A stretch of DNA of 13,508 nt from Flavobacteriaceae bacterium (lineage in GTDB: Bacteria > Bacteroidota > Bacteroidia > Flavobacteriales > Flavobacteriaceae), in contig JABDQK010000214.1 of NCBI GenBank assembly GCA_013042255.1, forward strand, positions 1-13,508, in the 5' to 3' direction. Position 1 is the first letter of the stretch. Every line of letters starts with the position of its first letter. Shown one piece after another: positions 7,047-13,508 of the stretch. A model generated the notes under the pieces. The model worked only from the letters and a program-made list of their open reading frames with translations, had not been told where the DNA came from and made no database searches. The translations under genes were made by a program, and so were the position numbers.

Positions 7047-8057
7047 TCACTCTACCTCGTAAGTTTCCCCTGAAAAGAAGAGGTCATCGGTCTTAGTAAA
7101 TTTCGAATCGGCCCTCACTTTTCTGGTCAGGTCATCAACCCTTTCTTCAAAAGTCACATCCGGAAACCTTCTGATAATTCCGGTGACCAGGGGATATTCC
7201 ATTCTGATCAGCATTTGATGCAGGGTGGGATCCTCGAGTTTCGCATTGTGTATCAGAAGATCAGACTCTTTAATTCCTTCTTCCCCAAGGGTCACAACTT
7301 CTAATTTAAGTCCGTTCAGCACCAATCCTTTGTTTCGTTCCTTTCCAAAAATCATGGGCTTGCCGTGTTCTACGAACAACTGTTTATCTGCCCTTACTTT
7401 CTTGTCTGTGTACTTGGCAAATGCACCGTCATTAAATATGACGCAATTCTGAAGAACTTCAATAAGGGAAGTACCTTTAAATTTTGCAGCTTCAATAAAT
7501 ACCTGTGTCATCTCTTTCGGTGTGTTGCCACCTACCCGTGCATAAAATCGGGCCTGGGCACCAATGGCCAGTTCCCCCGGAAGAAATGGCGGTTGAGTAT
7601 TTCCGTAGGGAGAGGATTTGGTCCGCTGCCCAACAAGGGATGTAGGTGAGAATTGTCCTTTGGTCAGGCCATATATCTCATTGTTAAAGAGAACAATATT
7701 CATGTCGAGGTTACGCCTGAGGACGTGAATAAAGTGGTTGCCCCCGATGGCCATTGCATCTCCATCCCCGGTGATTACCCACACGCTGAGCTCAGGATTC
7801 GCCAATTTAACCCCCGAAGCAATTGCCGGGGCCCTTCCGTGGATACCGTGCATTCCATAGGTGTCCATATAGTAGGGAAAGCGAGATGAGCAACCAATTC
7901 CCGATATAAATACCACATTTTCCTTTTTTATCCCTACTTGTGGCAGCGCATTCTGCATGGCTCTCAGGATGACATAATCATCACATCCCGGACACCATCT
8001 TACCTCCTGATCGCTCGCAAAATCCTTATAAGTGTATTTATTTTCTAGAGTTTCCAT
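7047..8057 (-). CDS. korB: 2-oxoacid:ferredoxin oxidoreductase beta subunit (probably 2-oxoglutarate)
   Basis: This is the thiamine-diphosphate and [4Fe-4S] subunit of a CoA-acylating 2-oxoacid:ferredoxin oxidoreductase. In 336 residues I see the cluster ligands W21-C22-P-G-C25, C56 (SGIGCSS) and C205 (VLQNCVIFND). The ThDP/Mg motif runs from G97-D-G-D100 to NNEIYGLTKGQFSPTS (125-140), and GMHGIHGRAPAIASGVK is characteristic of the family. The C-terminal extension of about 130 residues and the pairing with a gamma-alpha fused subunit match KorB of the Mycobacterium tuberculosis/Hydrogenobacter type, reported to function in oxygen-exposed cells. Oxidative decarboxylation of 2-oxoglutarate to succinyl-CoA is the likely reaction, but substrate is inferred. 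The start ATG lies 2 nt after the korA stop, so the two genes form one transcript. No ferredoxin (delta) domain is present. Confidence 0.92.
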   Translation of the reverse strand: METLENKYTYKDFASDQEVRWCPGCDDYVILRAMQNALPQVGIKKENVVFISGIGCSSRFPYYMDTYGMHGIHGRAPAIASGVKLANPELSVWVITGDGDAMAIGGNHFIHVLRRNLDMNIVLFNNEIYGLTKGQFSPTSLVGQRTKSSPYGNTQPPFLPGELAIGAQARFYARVGGNTPKEMTQVFIEAAKFKGTSLIEVLQNCVIFNDGAFAKYTDKKVRADKQLFVEHGKPMIFGKERNKGLVLNGLKLEVVTLGEEGIKESDLLIHNAKLEDPTLHQMLIRMEYPLVTGIIRRFPDVTFEERVDDLTRKVRADSKFTKTDDLFFSGETYEVE

Positions 8058-8059
8058 GA

Positions 8060-9916
8060 TTATGCTAAGAGTTCTTTAAACTTTTCTGTTAATTCCACAT
8101 TTCCGAAAGGAAGGCCCTGAACCTTATTGAATTGGAAGAACGGGATATTCTCAAAATTCATTCGCAGAAGAGAGGCAAACTGACCTGAATTAAGTTCGCA
8201 AACAACAATCTTCTTAAAATTTCGAAGAACTTCTGCTGTGTTCTTTGGAAGGGGATTGATATAATTAAAATGGGCAAGGCCAATTCCTTCAAATCCCTGT
8301 TGTTTCATTTCTTTTACTGCAGCATACAGGGTTCCGAAAGTACCTCCCCAACCAACTACCAGGAGATCACCTTTCTGTGCGAACCTCGGCTGAAGCTCAG
8401 GTATCTCGTTTTGTACCCGTTTTATTTTTTCTGCCCTGATATCTGTCATATACTGATGGTTTTCAGGATCATAGGAAACCTCTCCGGTGGTCTGGTCTTT
8501 TTCCAGTCCGCCAACACGATGTTCAAGGCCTTTAGTGCCCGGAATTGCCCAGTCGCGCGCAAGTGTATCCTTATCCCGATCATAAGAACGCCATTGGCTA
8601 TCTGCACCATAAATGATTCTGGGAGTTATATCAGGCATTTCAGCTACGGGCTGGATTTTCCAGGGAGCCGAACCATTGGCGATATAGCCATCGGTTAAAA
8701 GTATAACCGGGGTCATATGTTCAAGTGCGAGTTTGGAAGCTGCATAGGCATAATCATAGCAGTTTGCAGGCGTGCTAGCCGCAATGACGATTACCGGACT
8801 TTCCCCGTTTCGGCCAAACATGGCCTGGAGCAGGTCAGATTGTTCGGTTTTTGTAGGTAGGCCGGTAGAAGGTCCTCCTCGTTGTACATCAACTACTACC
8901 AGGGGTAATTCGAGCATAACGGCCAGCCCCAATGCTTCTCCTTTTAATGCCAGGCCCGGCCCGGAAGTAGTAGTAATTGCAAGATCTCCTGCAAAAGAGG
9001 CGCCAATGGCCGAACTAATTCCGGCGATCTCATCTTCTGCCTGTAAGGCCTTCACCCCAAAATGTTTGTGTTTTACAAGTTCATGAAGGATTTCGGATGC
9101 CGGGGTGATGGGATAAGACCCTAAGAATAGTTCTAATCCTGATTTTTCCGCTGCGGCCAAAAATCCCCAGGCCGTAGCAGTGTTCCCCATAATAATCCTG
9201 TAGGTGCCGGAAGGCATTTTGGCAGGGGCTACGGTATAGGCATTCGGAATCAACTCCAGAGTTTCCGAATAGTAATAACCGGCATTCAACACTTTGGTAT
9301 TGGCCTCTATAAGTTCGGGTCTTGATTTGAATTTGGTTCTAAAAAAATCAATGGTATGCTCTCTTGAACGATGGTACATCCAGTATACCATTCCGAGCGC
9401 AAACATATTTTTTGTTCTGGTGATAGATTTATTATCAAGGCCAGCTACATCTTTCAGAGCTTCTTTTGTCAGGGAGGTCATACTCACCTCAATTACCTGA
9501 TACTCGTCTAAACTTCCATCTTCCAGCGGATTCGATTCATAATGCGCCTTTTCCAGGTTCTTTTTAGTAAATGAATCGGTGTCCACGATGATACCGTACC
9601 CGGGTTTAACAGCGTGAAGATTGGTTTTTAAACCTGCTGGATTCATCGCTACTAAGAGGTCTACGTTATCTCCCGGAGTACTGATCTCCACACTCCCGAT
9701 ATGGACCTGAAATCCTGAAACCCCGTATAAACTCCCTTGAGGAGCACGTATTTCAGAAGGGTAATTTGGAAAAGTAGCTACATCATTCCCAAACATGGCA
9801 GAAGTGTCTGAGAATTGAGAGCCTGTTAACTGCATTCCATCTCCCGAATCTCCTGCAAAGCGCACAACCACAGCCTCCAGAGCTTTTTCTGATTTTTTAA
9901 TTTTCGCAATACTCAT
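8060..9916 (-). CDS. korA: 2-oxoacid:ferredoxin oxidoreductase alpha subunit with fused gamma domain (probably 2-oxoglutarate)
   Basis: The start at 9916 gives 618 residues (MSIAKIKKSEKALEAVVVRF), the usual length for flavobacterial KorA. The frame is open to ATG 10015, but the extra 33 residues are Lys/Tyr/Asn-rich and look like untranslated leader. The gamma domain (about 15-210) carries VVVRFAGDSGDGMQLTG and FPNYPSEIRAPQGSLYGVSG. The alpha domain (from about 240) carries MGNTATAWGFLAAAEKSG, the substrate-site motif YPITPASEILHEL (268-280), QAEDEIAGISSAIGASFAG and QRGGPSTGLPTKTEQSDLLQ. The subunit holds no cysteine cluster. Fusion of gamma to alpha with a separate beta chain and no delta ferredoxin is the KorAB architecture, so an external ferredoxin must take the electrons; one is encoded divergently next door. 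2-Oxoglutarate is the favoured substrate, but branched-chain 2-oxoacids are not excluded. Confidence 0.92.
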   Translation of the reverse strand: MSIAKIKKSEKALEAVVVRFAGDSGDGMQLTGSQFSDTSAMFGNDVATFPNYPSEIRAPQGSLYGVSGFQVHIGSVEISTPGDNVDLLVAMNPAGLKTNLHAVKPGYGIIVDTDSFTKKNLEKAHYESNPLEDGSLDEYQVIEVSMTSLTKEALKDVAGLDNKSITRTKNMFALGMVYWMYHRSREHTIDFFRTKFKSRPELIEANTKVLNAGYYYSETLELIPNAYTVAPAKMPSGTYRIIMGNTATAWGFLAAAEKSGLELFLGSYPITPASEILHELVKHKHFGVKALQAEDEIAGISSAIGASFAGDLAITTTSGPGLALKGEALGLAVMLELPLVVVDVQRGGPSTGLPTKTEQSDLLQAMFGRNGESPVIVIAASTPANCYDYAYAASKLALEHMTPVILLTDGYIANGSAPWKIQPVAEMPDITPRIIYGADSQWRSYDRDKDTLARDWAIPGTKGLEHRVGGLEKDQTTGEVSYDPENHQYMTDIRAEKIKRVQNEIPELQPRFAQKGDLLVVGWGGTFGTLYAAVKEMKQQGFEGIGLAHFNYINPLPKNTAEVLRNFKKIVVCELNSGQFASLLRMNFENIPFFQFNKVQGLPFGNVELTEKFKELLA

Positions 9917-10077
9917 TACATTCTGATTATAATTTTGGTAGTACAGAATACCTTTTTCTATTCCTTTCTTTAATTTATTAAATATATCCTTTGAATAGCG
10001 AATGAAATATGACATTTATCATTATTAAAGCAGCTTGTGTAGTTTAATTTAGCGAGCGTATCCCTAAAATAAAAGTT
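9917..10077. promoter_or_regulatory. Divergent promoter region korA / ferredoxin
   Basis: With korA starting at 9916 this 161-bp AT-rich stretch separates two divergent, functionally linked genes and should contain both promoters. On the + strand TAATTTTG at 9930-9937 is a perfect match to the Bacteroidota -7 consensus TAnnTTTG, but no TTG lies at the expected distance upstream. A spaced variant, TATCCTTTG at 9985-9993, is also present. Neither can be called a promoter with confidence. If korA really starts at 10015, the shared region shrinks to 62 bp. Confidence 0.35.
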
Positions 10078-10428
10078 ATGGCAATAATCATCACCGACGA
10101 GTGTATTAACTGCGATGCCTGTATATCAGAATGTCCTAACAATGCTATATATGAACCCGATCAGGAATGGTCTTACGCTGATGAGACAGCCTTATCCGGG
10201 ATGATAAATACCCCCGGGGGTCAGGAAGTTGATGCCGATGCAGAAAACGAACCAATATCAGATGAATTCTACTACATAGTCCCTGACAAATGTACAGAAT
10301 GCAAGGGCTTTCATGATGAGCCTCAATGTGCTTCTGTTTGTCCGGTCGATTGTTGTGTGCCTGATGAGGAACACGTTGAATCTGATGAGCAGCTACTGGG
10401 GAAAAAGGCCTGGCTCCATGGAGAATAA
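10078..10428 (+). CDS. 2[4Fe-4S] ferredoxin (Alvin-like) with long acidic insert
   Basis: This is a 116-residue soluble electron carrier. The first cluster motif is C9-x2-C12-x2-C15-x3-C19-P. The second is C72-x2-C75-x8-C84-x3-C88-P, the widened spacing typical of Allochromatium (Alvin)-type ferredoxins, including the [18 protein letters not shown] region; C92 and C93 follow. Between the clusters (residues 20-70) is an insert far longer than the short linker of classical forms. It holds about 13 Asp/Glu and no Lys/Arg, which should make the protein strongly acidic. Alvin-type ferredoxins have very low and unequal potentials, suitable for accepting electrons from KorAB or NifJ and delivering them to RnfB; partnership is inferred from adjacency. 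It is divergent from korA, and a strong terminator downstream suggests a mainly monocistronic transcript. The ATG is preceded by weak A-rich sequence. Confidence 0.92.
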   Translation: MAIIITDECINCDACISECPNNAIYEPDQEWSYADETALSGMINTPGGQEVDADAENEPISDEFYYIVPDKCTECKGFHDEPQCASVCPVDCCVPDEEHVESDEQLLGKKAWLHGE

Positions 10429-10500
10429 TGTTATTCACAATAAGTGCGATTATAAAAACCCCGTGTTTTAGAGCGCATTTCTTTTCTTTTTAGTAAATGG

Positions 10501-10540
10501 ACTACCCTTTATTATAATGAAATAAAGGGTGGTTTTTTTT
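10501..10540 (+). terminator. Strong Rho-independent terminator after the ferredoxin gene
   Basis: ACTACCCTTTATT at 10501-10513 pairs with AATAAAGGGTGGT at 10521-10533 (13 bp, one T:G wobble) across a 7-nt loop (ATAATGA). The second arm runs directly into eight T residues (10533-10540). This is a classical intrinsic terminator about 73 nt after the ferredoxin stop. It separates that gene from nifJ, so nifJ needs its own promoter or terminator readthrough. Confidence 0.92.
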
Positions 10541-10641
10541 GGACATATTTTACTTCAAATGTCCGAAATAAAAGGTCTAACCTACCGGAAAATTAACCGA
10601 CAATATTGACATTCTTCACCTGATAAATGTCATAGTTTACC

Positions 10642-10674
10642 CCTGATCAGAATCTTACTTTTAACAAGATCAGG
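10642..10674. repeat. Inverted repeat CCTGATC...GATCAGG in nifJ leader
   Basis: CCTGATC at 10642-10648 and GATCAGG at 10668-10674 form a perfect 7-bp dyad with a 19-nt spacer. The left arm also lies within the palindrome CTGATCAG (10643-10650). It could be a dimeric regulator site or an RNA stem about 105 nt before the nifJ start. No T-run follows. Function is unknown. Confidence 0.35.
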
Positions 10675-10720
10675 AGACTGCAAAATATGCTTACCAATAA
10701 TTATTATATGTCACTCACCA

Positions 10721-10736
10721 CAGCATGTGGATGCTG
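10721..10736 (+). promoter_or_regulatory. Perfect small hairpin in nifJ leader
   Basis: CAGCAT (10721-10726) and ATGCTG (10731-10736) form a 6-bp stem around a 4-nt GTGG loop, 43 nt before the nifJ ATG. The following bases (CTTTATATAT) are not a terminator T-run. It could be an operator, an mRNA 5' stabiliser or a chance hairpin. A competing CCAC/GTGG pairing overlaps the loop. Confidence 0.35.
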
Positions 10737-10763
10737 CTTTATATATCCTATCAGAGGTAAATA

Positions 10764-10790
10764 ATGAAAATAGACTATCATGAAAAATGA
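10764..10790 (+). promoter_or_regulatory. Possible 8-codon leader mini-ORF overlapping the nifJ start
   Basis: ATG at 10764 opens a frame encoding MKIDYHEK and ending in TGA at 10788-10790, which overlaps the nifJ start codon (10780-10782) in another frame. It has the better ribosome site: AGAGG at 10753-10757 is 6 nt from this ATG but 22 nt from the nifJ ATG. A ribosome finishing the mini-ORF would release 8 nt downstream of the nifJ start and could reinitiate. Many Bacteroidota genes do not rely on Shine-Dalgarno sites, so this may be fortuitous. Confidence 0.25.
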
Positions 10791-13508
10791 ATTTCCAAAA
10801 TTAATATGTGATGCCAATGAGGCTGTTGCCAGAATAGCTCATAAAACGAACGAAGTATGTGCAATATATCCGATTACCCCTGCTTCACCAATGGGGGAAC
10901 ATGTGGATGTGTTTAGTTCTGAGGGACAGAAGAATATATGGGGTAATGTTCCGAGAATTGTTGAAATGCAAAGCGAAGGTGGTGCAGCAGGTGCTGTTCA
11001 TGGCTCTTTGCAGGCCGGGGCGCTCACCACAACCTTTACGGCCTCTCAGGGTTTGTTACTAATGATCCCTAATATGTACAAGATTGCTGGGGAATTGTTA
11101 CCATCAGTCATCCATGTGGCAGCCAGGACCGTTGCTACTCATGCCTTGTCTATTTTTGGCGACCATTCTGACGTTATGGCGACAAGACAAACCGGATTCT
11201 CAATGCTGTTTGGTGGTTCTGTTCAGGAGGCTATGGATTTTGCCCTGATCTCTCAGGTTGCAACCTTGAAAACGCGAGTGCCATTTCTCAATATTTTTGA
11301 TGGATTCCGAACTTCACATGAAATCTCAAAGATCGATTCAATTCCGGATGAGGTCATCAAAGCTATGATCCCTGATGACAAAATTGAAGAACACAAGATG
11401 AGATCCTTAGATCCCGATCACCCGGTAGTAAGGGGGACGTCTCAGAACCCCGATGTTTTCTTCCAGGCCAGGGAAGCTGCCAACCCCCATTACGACAGAG
11501 TACCTGAAGTAGTTATGGAAGTCATGGATGAATTTTATTCCCATACAGGCCGAAGATATCATCTGTTCGATTATGTAGGCCACCCTGAAGCGGAAAGGAT
11601 TATTGTCATTATGGGTTCGGGTGAAGGGGCAGTGAGGGAAACCGTGGATACTCTGATGGAACAGGATGAACGTGTAGGCGCTGTATTTGTTCGACTATAT
11701 CGACCATTTTCCGTGGAATATCTGCTGAAAAAGTTACCCAAAACGGTTAAGAAAATTGCAGTCCTTGACAGGACGAAGGAACCCGGAAGTATAGGAGAAC
11801 CGCTCTATCTGGATGTCGTCACCGCCTTTGTTGAAAGTGACAGGAAAATGCCTGAAATAGTAGGAGGAAGATATGGACTCTCGTCCAAGGAATTCAATCC
11901 TGCGATGGTGAAAGGTATCTATGATGAATTGCTAAAAGCTAAACCAAAAAACCATTTCACTATTGGGATCAATGACGATCTCGGCCATACCAGCCTGGAA
12001 TACAACCCTGTGTTCAAAACCAAGAAAACGACATTTAATTGTATGTTTTATGGGTTAGGGTCTGATGGTACTGTTGGCGCAAATAAAAATTCTATTAAAA
12101 TTATAGGGGAAACTACCGATAATTATGTGCAGGGATATTTTGTGTACGACTCCAAGAAAGCCGGTGCTCAGACCATTTCACATCTGAGATTCGGACCCAA
12201 TCCGGTGCATTCTTCATACCTGATCAATACAGCTGATTTTATAGCGTGCCACCAGTTTAATTTTATAGAGAAATACGATATTTTAAACCATATCAAAAAA
12301 GGAGGCACTTTTCTTTTAAATTCTCCTTTCTCCAAGGATGAAATCTGGGATCAATTACCCAAGGTGATGCAGGAGGAGATCATAGAAAATGAATTGAATT
12401 TCTATGTTATTGATGCCACTAAGGTTGCTCAGGCCGCCAAACTTGGTAAACGAACTAATACGGTACTGCAAACCTGCTTCTTTGCCATTTCAGGTATACT
12501 ACCCAAAGAAGAGGCCATCGAAAAGATCAAAAATGCCATTGTAAAATCTTATTCCCATAAGGGGGATAAAGTGGTAAAAATGAATTTCAATGCCGTAGAT
12601 ACTGCCCTTCAGCATTTGGAAAAAGTGGAATATCCCAATAAGGTTACTGCTACACGTGGACTAAGATCAATTATGTCTGGTGAACCTGATCCCTTTGTAA
12701 AAGAAGTGCTCGGAAAAATTCTTGCCGGGCGCGGAGATGAGCTTCCGGTGAGTTATTTTCCTGTAGATGGTACCTTCCCAACAGGAACCACCCAATATGA
12801 AAAGAGAGGGATTGCTGATTTTATCCCTGTATGGGATGGTGAAGACCTTTGTACCCAATGTAATAAGTGCGTCGCGATTTGTCCGCATGCGGCCATCCGG
12901 GCTAAAGTGGTTTCCAATGATGAGCTTGAATCTGCTCCGGATACCTTGAAAAGGACGCCCGCAAAAGGCAGGCCATTTGAAAAGGAAACCGAATCCTATA
13001 TTCTTCAGGTATCACCCGAAGACTGCACGGGATGTGATCTTTGCGTAGCAGTGTGCCCAGCAGAGAGCAAGGAGATTCCTGATTTTAAGGCAATCAATAT
13101 GCACAAAAAACTTGAAGTGGATAAAGTTGAAAATGAGAATTGGGATTATTTTGTGCAACTACCCGATTACGACAGAACGGCACTGCAGATTACCAATGTA
13201 AAAGGATCTCAATTTCTAGAACCGCTATTCGAGTTCTCGGGCGCCTGTTCCGGTTGTGGAGAGACCCCTTATATTAAAATGCTCACCCAGTTATACGGAG
13301 ACAGTATTCTAATTGCGAATGCCACGGGATGTTCTTCCATCTACGGAGGTAATTTGCCCACTACACCTTACAAAACCAACGAAGCAGGCAGGGGCCCGGC
13401 CTGGGCAAATTCGCTCTTTGAAGATAATGCTGAGTTTGGATTTGGAATGAAACTGGCCCTGTCCAAAAAACAGGAAATTGCCGTCGGGTTATTGAAATCC
13501 CTGGAAGA
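10780..13508 (+). CDS. nifJ: Pyruvate:ferredoxin (flavodoxin) oxidoreductase, single chain (3'-truncated by window)
   Basis: The frame is open from ATG 10780 to the right edge: 909 full codons of a family usually near 1,170-1,200. An in-frame TAG at 10771 fixes the start. The enzyme oxidises pyruvate with CoA to acetyl-CoA, CO2 and reduced ferredoxin or flavodoxin. Domain I has YPITPASPMGE (T33), E66 and R116, each two residues on from the substrate/ThDP residues T31, E64 and R114 of the Desulfovibrio africanus enzyme. The gamma-like domain (about 415-625) has FYGLGSDGTVGANK and HLRFGPNPVHSSYLI. The ferredoxin domain has C691, C694, C697, C701 and C749, C752, C755, C759. The ThDP domain begins with SGACSGCGETPY (C823, C826) and ATGCSSIYGGN (C851), ligands of the proximal cluster. 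The final Cys and Asn of the active site lie beyond the window. No frameshift is seen. Confidence 0.95.
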   Translation, partial: MKNEFPKLICDANEAVARIAHKTNEVCAIYPITPASPMGEHVDVFSSEGQKNIWGNVPRIVEMQSEGGAAGAVHGSLQAGALTTTFTASQGLLLMIPNMYKIAGELLPSVIHVAARTVATHALSIFGDHSDVMATRQTGFSMLFGGSVQEAMDFALISQVATLKTRVPFLNIFDGFRTSHEISKIDSIPDEVIKAMIPDDKIEEHKMRSLDPDHPVVRGTSQNPDVFFQAREAANPHYDRVPEVVMEVMDEFYSHTGRRYHLFDYVGHPEAERIIVIMGSGEGAVRETVDTLMEQDERVGAVFVRLYRPFSVEYLLKKLPKTVKKIAVLDRTKEPGSIGEPLYLDVVTAFVESDRKMPEIVGGRYGLSSKEFNPAMVKGIYDELLKAKPKNHFTIGINDDLGHTSLEYNPVFKTKKTTFNCMFYGLGSDGTVGANKNSIKIIGETTDNYVQGYFVYDSKKAGAQTISHLRFGPNPVHSSYLINTADFIACHQFNFIEKYDILNHIKKGGTFLLNSPFSKDEIWDQLPKVMQEEIIENELNFYVIDATKVAQAAKLGKRTNTVLQTCFFAISGILPKEEAIEKIKNAIVKSYSHKGDKVVKMNFNAVDTALQHLEKVEYPNKVTATRGLRSIMSGEPDPFVKEVLGKILAGRGDELPVSYFPVDGTFPTGTTQYEKRGIADFIPVWDGEDLCTQCNKCVAICPHAAIRAKVVSNDELESAPDTLKRTPAKGRPFEKETESYILQVSPEDCTGCDLCVAVCPAESKEIPDFKAINMHKKLEVDKVENENWDYFVQLPDYDRTALQITNVKGSQFLEPLFEFSGACSGCGETPYIKMLTQLYGDSILIANATGCSSIYGGNLPTTPYKTNEAGRGPAWANSLFEDNAEFGFGMKLALSKKQEIAVGLLKSLE

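Larger units (their letters stand above)
10429..10779. other. Intergenic/leader region between ferredoxin and nifJ
   Basis: These 351 bases hold no convincing ordinary gene. In order I see: the ferredoxin terminator (10501-10540); an imperfect hairpin GGACAT...ATGTCC (10541-10564); an inverted repeat CCTGATC/GATCAGG (10642-10648/10668-10674); a perfect hairpin CAGCAT-GTGG-ATGCTG (10721-10736); an AGAGG Shine-Dalgarno-like site (10753-10757); and a mini-ORF overlapping the nifJ start (10764-10790). A TTGACA occurs at 10606-10611, but no -10 element sits at a proper distance. The nifJ promoter is therefore unplaced. Confidence 0.5.

Noticed and set aside
7653..7889. Small ORFs on the opposite strand of korB, korA, rnf genes and the secreted-protein gene (for example 7653-7889, 8270-8698, 966-1277)
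   Set aside because: They overlap strongly supported genes, have no recognisable domains and read as antisense shadows.
9930..9937. Perfect TAnnTTTG (-7) on the + strand upstream of the ferredoxin
   Set aside because: There is no TTG at the proper -33 distance and it lies about 140 bp from the gene, so it is noted in the region entry but not called as a promoter.
9917..10015. 33-residue N-terminal extension of korA to ATG 10015
   Set aside because: The Lys/Tyr/Asn-rich sequence has no counterpart in the known family start, and the ATG at 9916 gives the expected N-terminus just before the gamma domain.
10780..13508. Possible frameshift or pseudogene in nifJ
   Set aside because: I translated the frame codon by codon: no stop is present, and all catalytic and cluster residues expected in this part are in place. 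The gene is cut only by the window edge.
1..13508. CRISPR arrays, tRNA/rRNA genes, insertion sequences or phage genes
   Set aside because: No spaced direct repeats, cloverleaf sequences, transposase motifs or terminal inverted repeats with target duplications were seen by eye.

Overview
The window looks like chromosomal DNA of an aerobic or facultative member of the Bacteroidota, most likely a marine-type Flavobacteriia. This rests on the Bacteroides/flavobacterial rseC-rnfBCDGEA gene order, the short RnfC, the cysteine-rich long RnfB, the two-subunit KorAB, weak Shine-Dalgarno sequences and the style of the secreted proteins. It is an inference from protein character; genus cannot be read from the sequence.

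Layout. (1) 1-613 (+): the 3' end of a penicillin-acylase-family N-terminal-nucleophile hydrolase. (2) 617-1264 (-): a secreted protein of unknown function, converging on the acylase with a 3-nt gap. (3) 1265-1567: a divergent intergenic region with dyad symmetries. (4) 1568-7012 (+): a compact seven-gene operon, rseC-rnfB-rnfC-rnfD-rnfG-rnfE-rnfA, encoding a complete ion-translocating ferredoxin:NAD+ oxidoreductase (Rnf) with its RseC partner. (5) 7047-9916 (-): korA-korB, a 2-oxoacid (probably 2-oxoglutarate):ferredoxin oxidoreductase, converging on rnfA and divergent from the next gene. (6) 10078-10428 (+): a two-cluster [4Fe-4S] ferredoxin with a long acidic insert, followed by a strong intrinsic terminator at 10501-10540. 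(7) 10429-10779: a leader/intergenic region with several inverted repeats and a possible mini-ORF. (8) 10780 to the right edge (+): nifJ, a single-chain pyruvate:ferredoxin (flavodoxin) oxidoreductase, open for 909 codons and cut by the window edge before the last part of its thiamine-diphosphate domain.

How the genes fit together. From about 1.57 kb onward every gene handles low-potential electrons. KorAB and NifJ oxidise 2-oxoacids and reduce ferredoxin (or run in reverse as CoA-ester carboxylases). The small ferredoxin is the obvious carrier, because KorAB has no ferredoxin subunit of its own. Rnf couples ferredoxin:NAD+ electron transfer to Na+ or H+ movement across the membrane. The individual families are known. 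What is worth attention is their tight clustering into a 'ferredoxin hub', the Fe-S-rich RnfB, the acidic ferredoxin and the structured leader before nifJ. I found no CRISPR, RNA gene, insertion sequence, phage gene or frameshifted gene.
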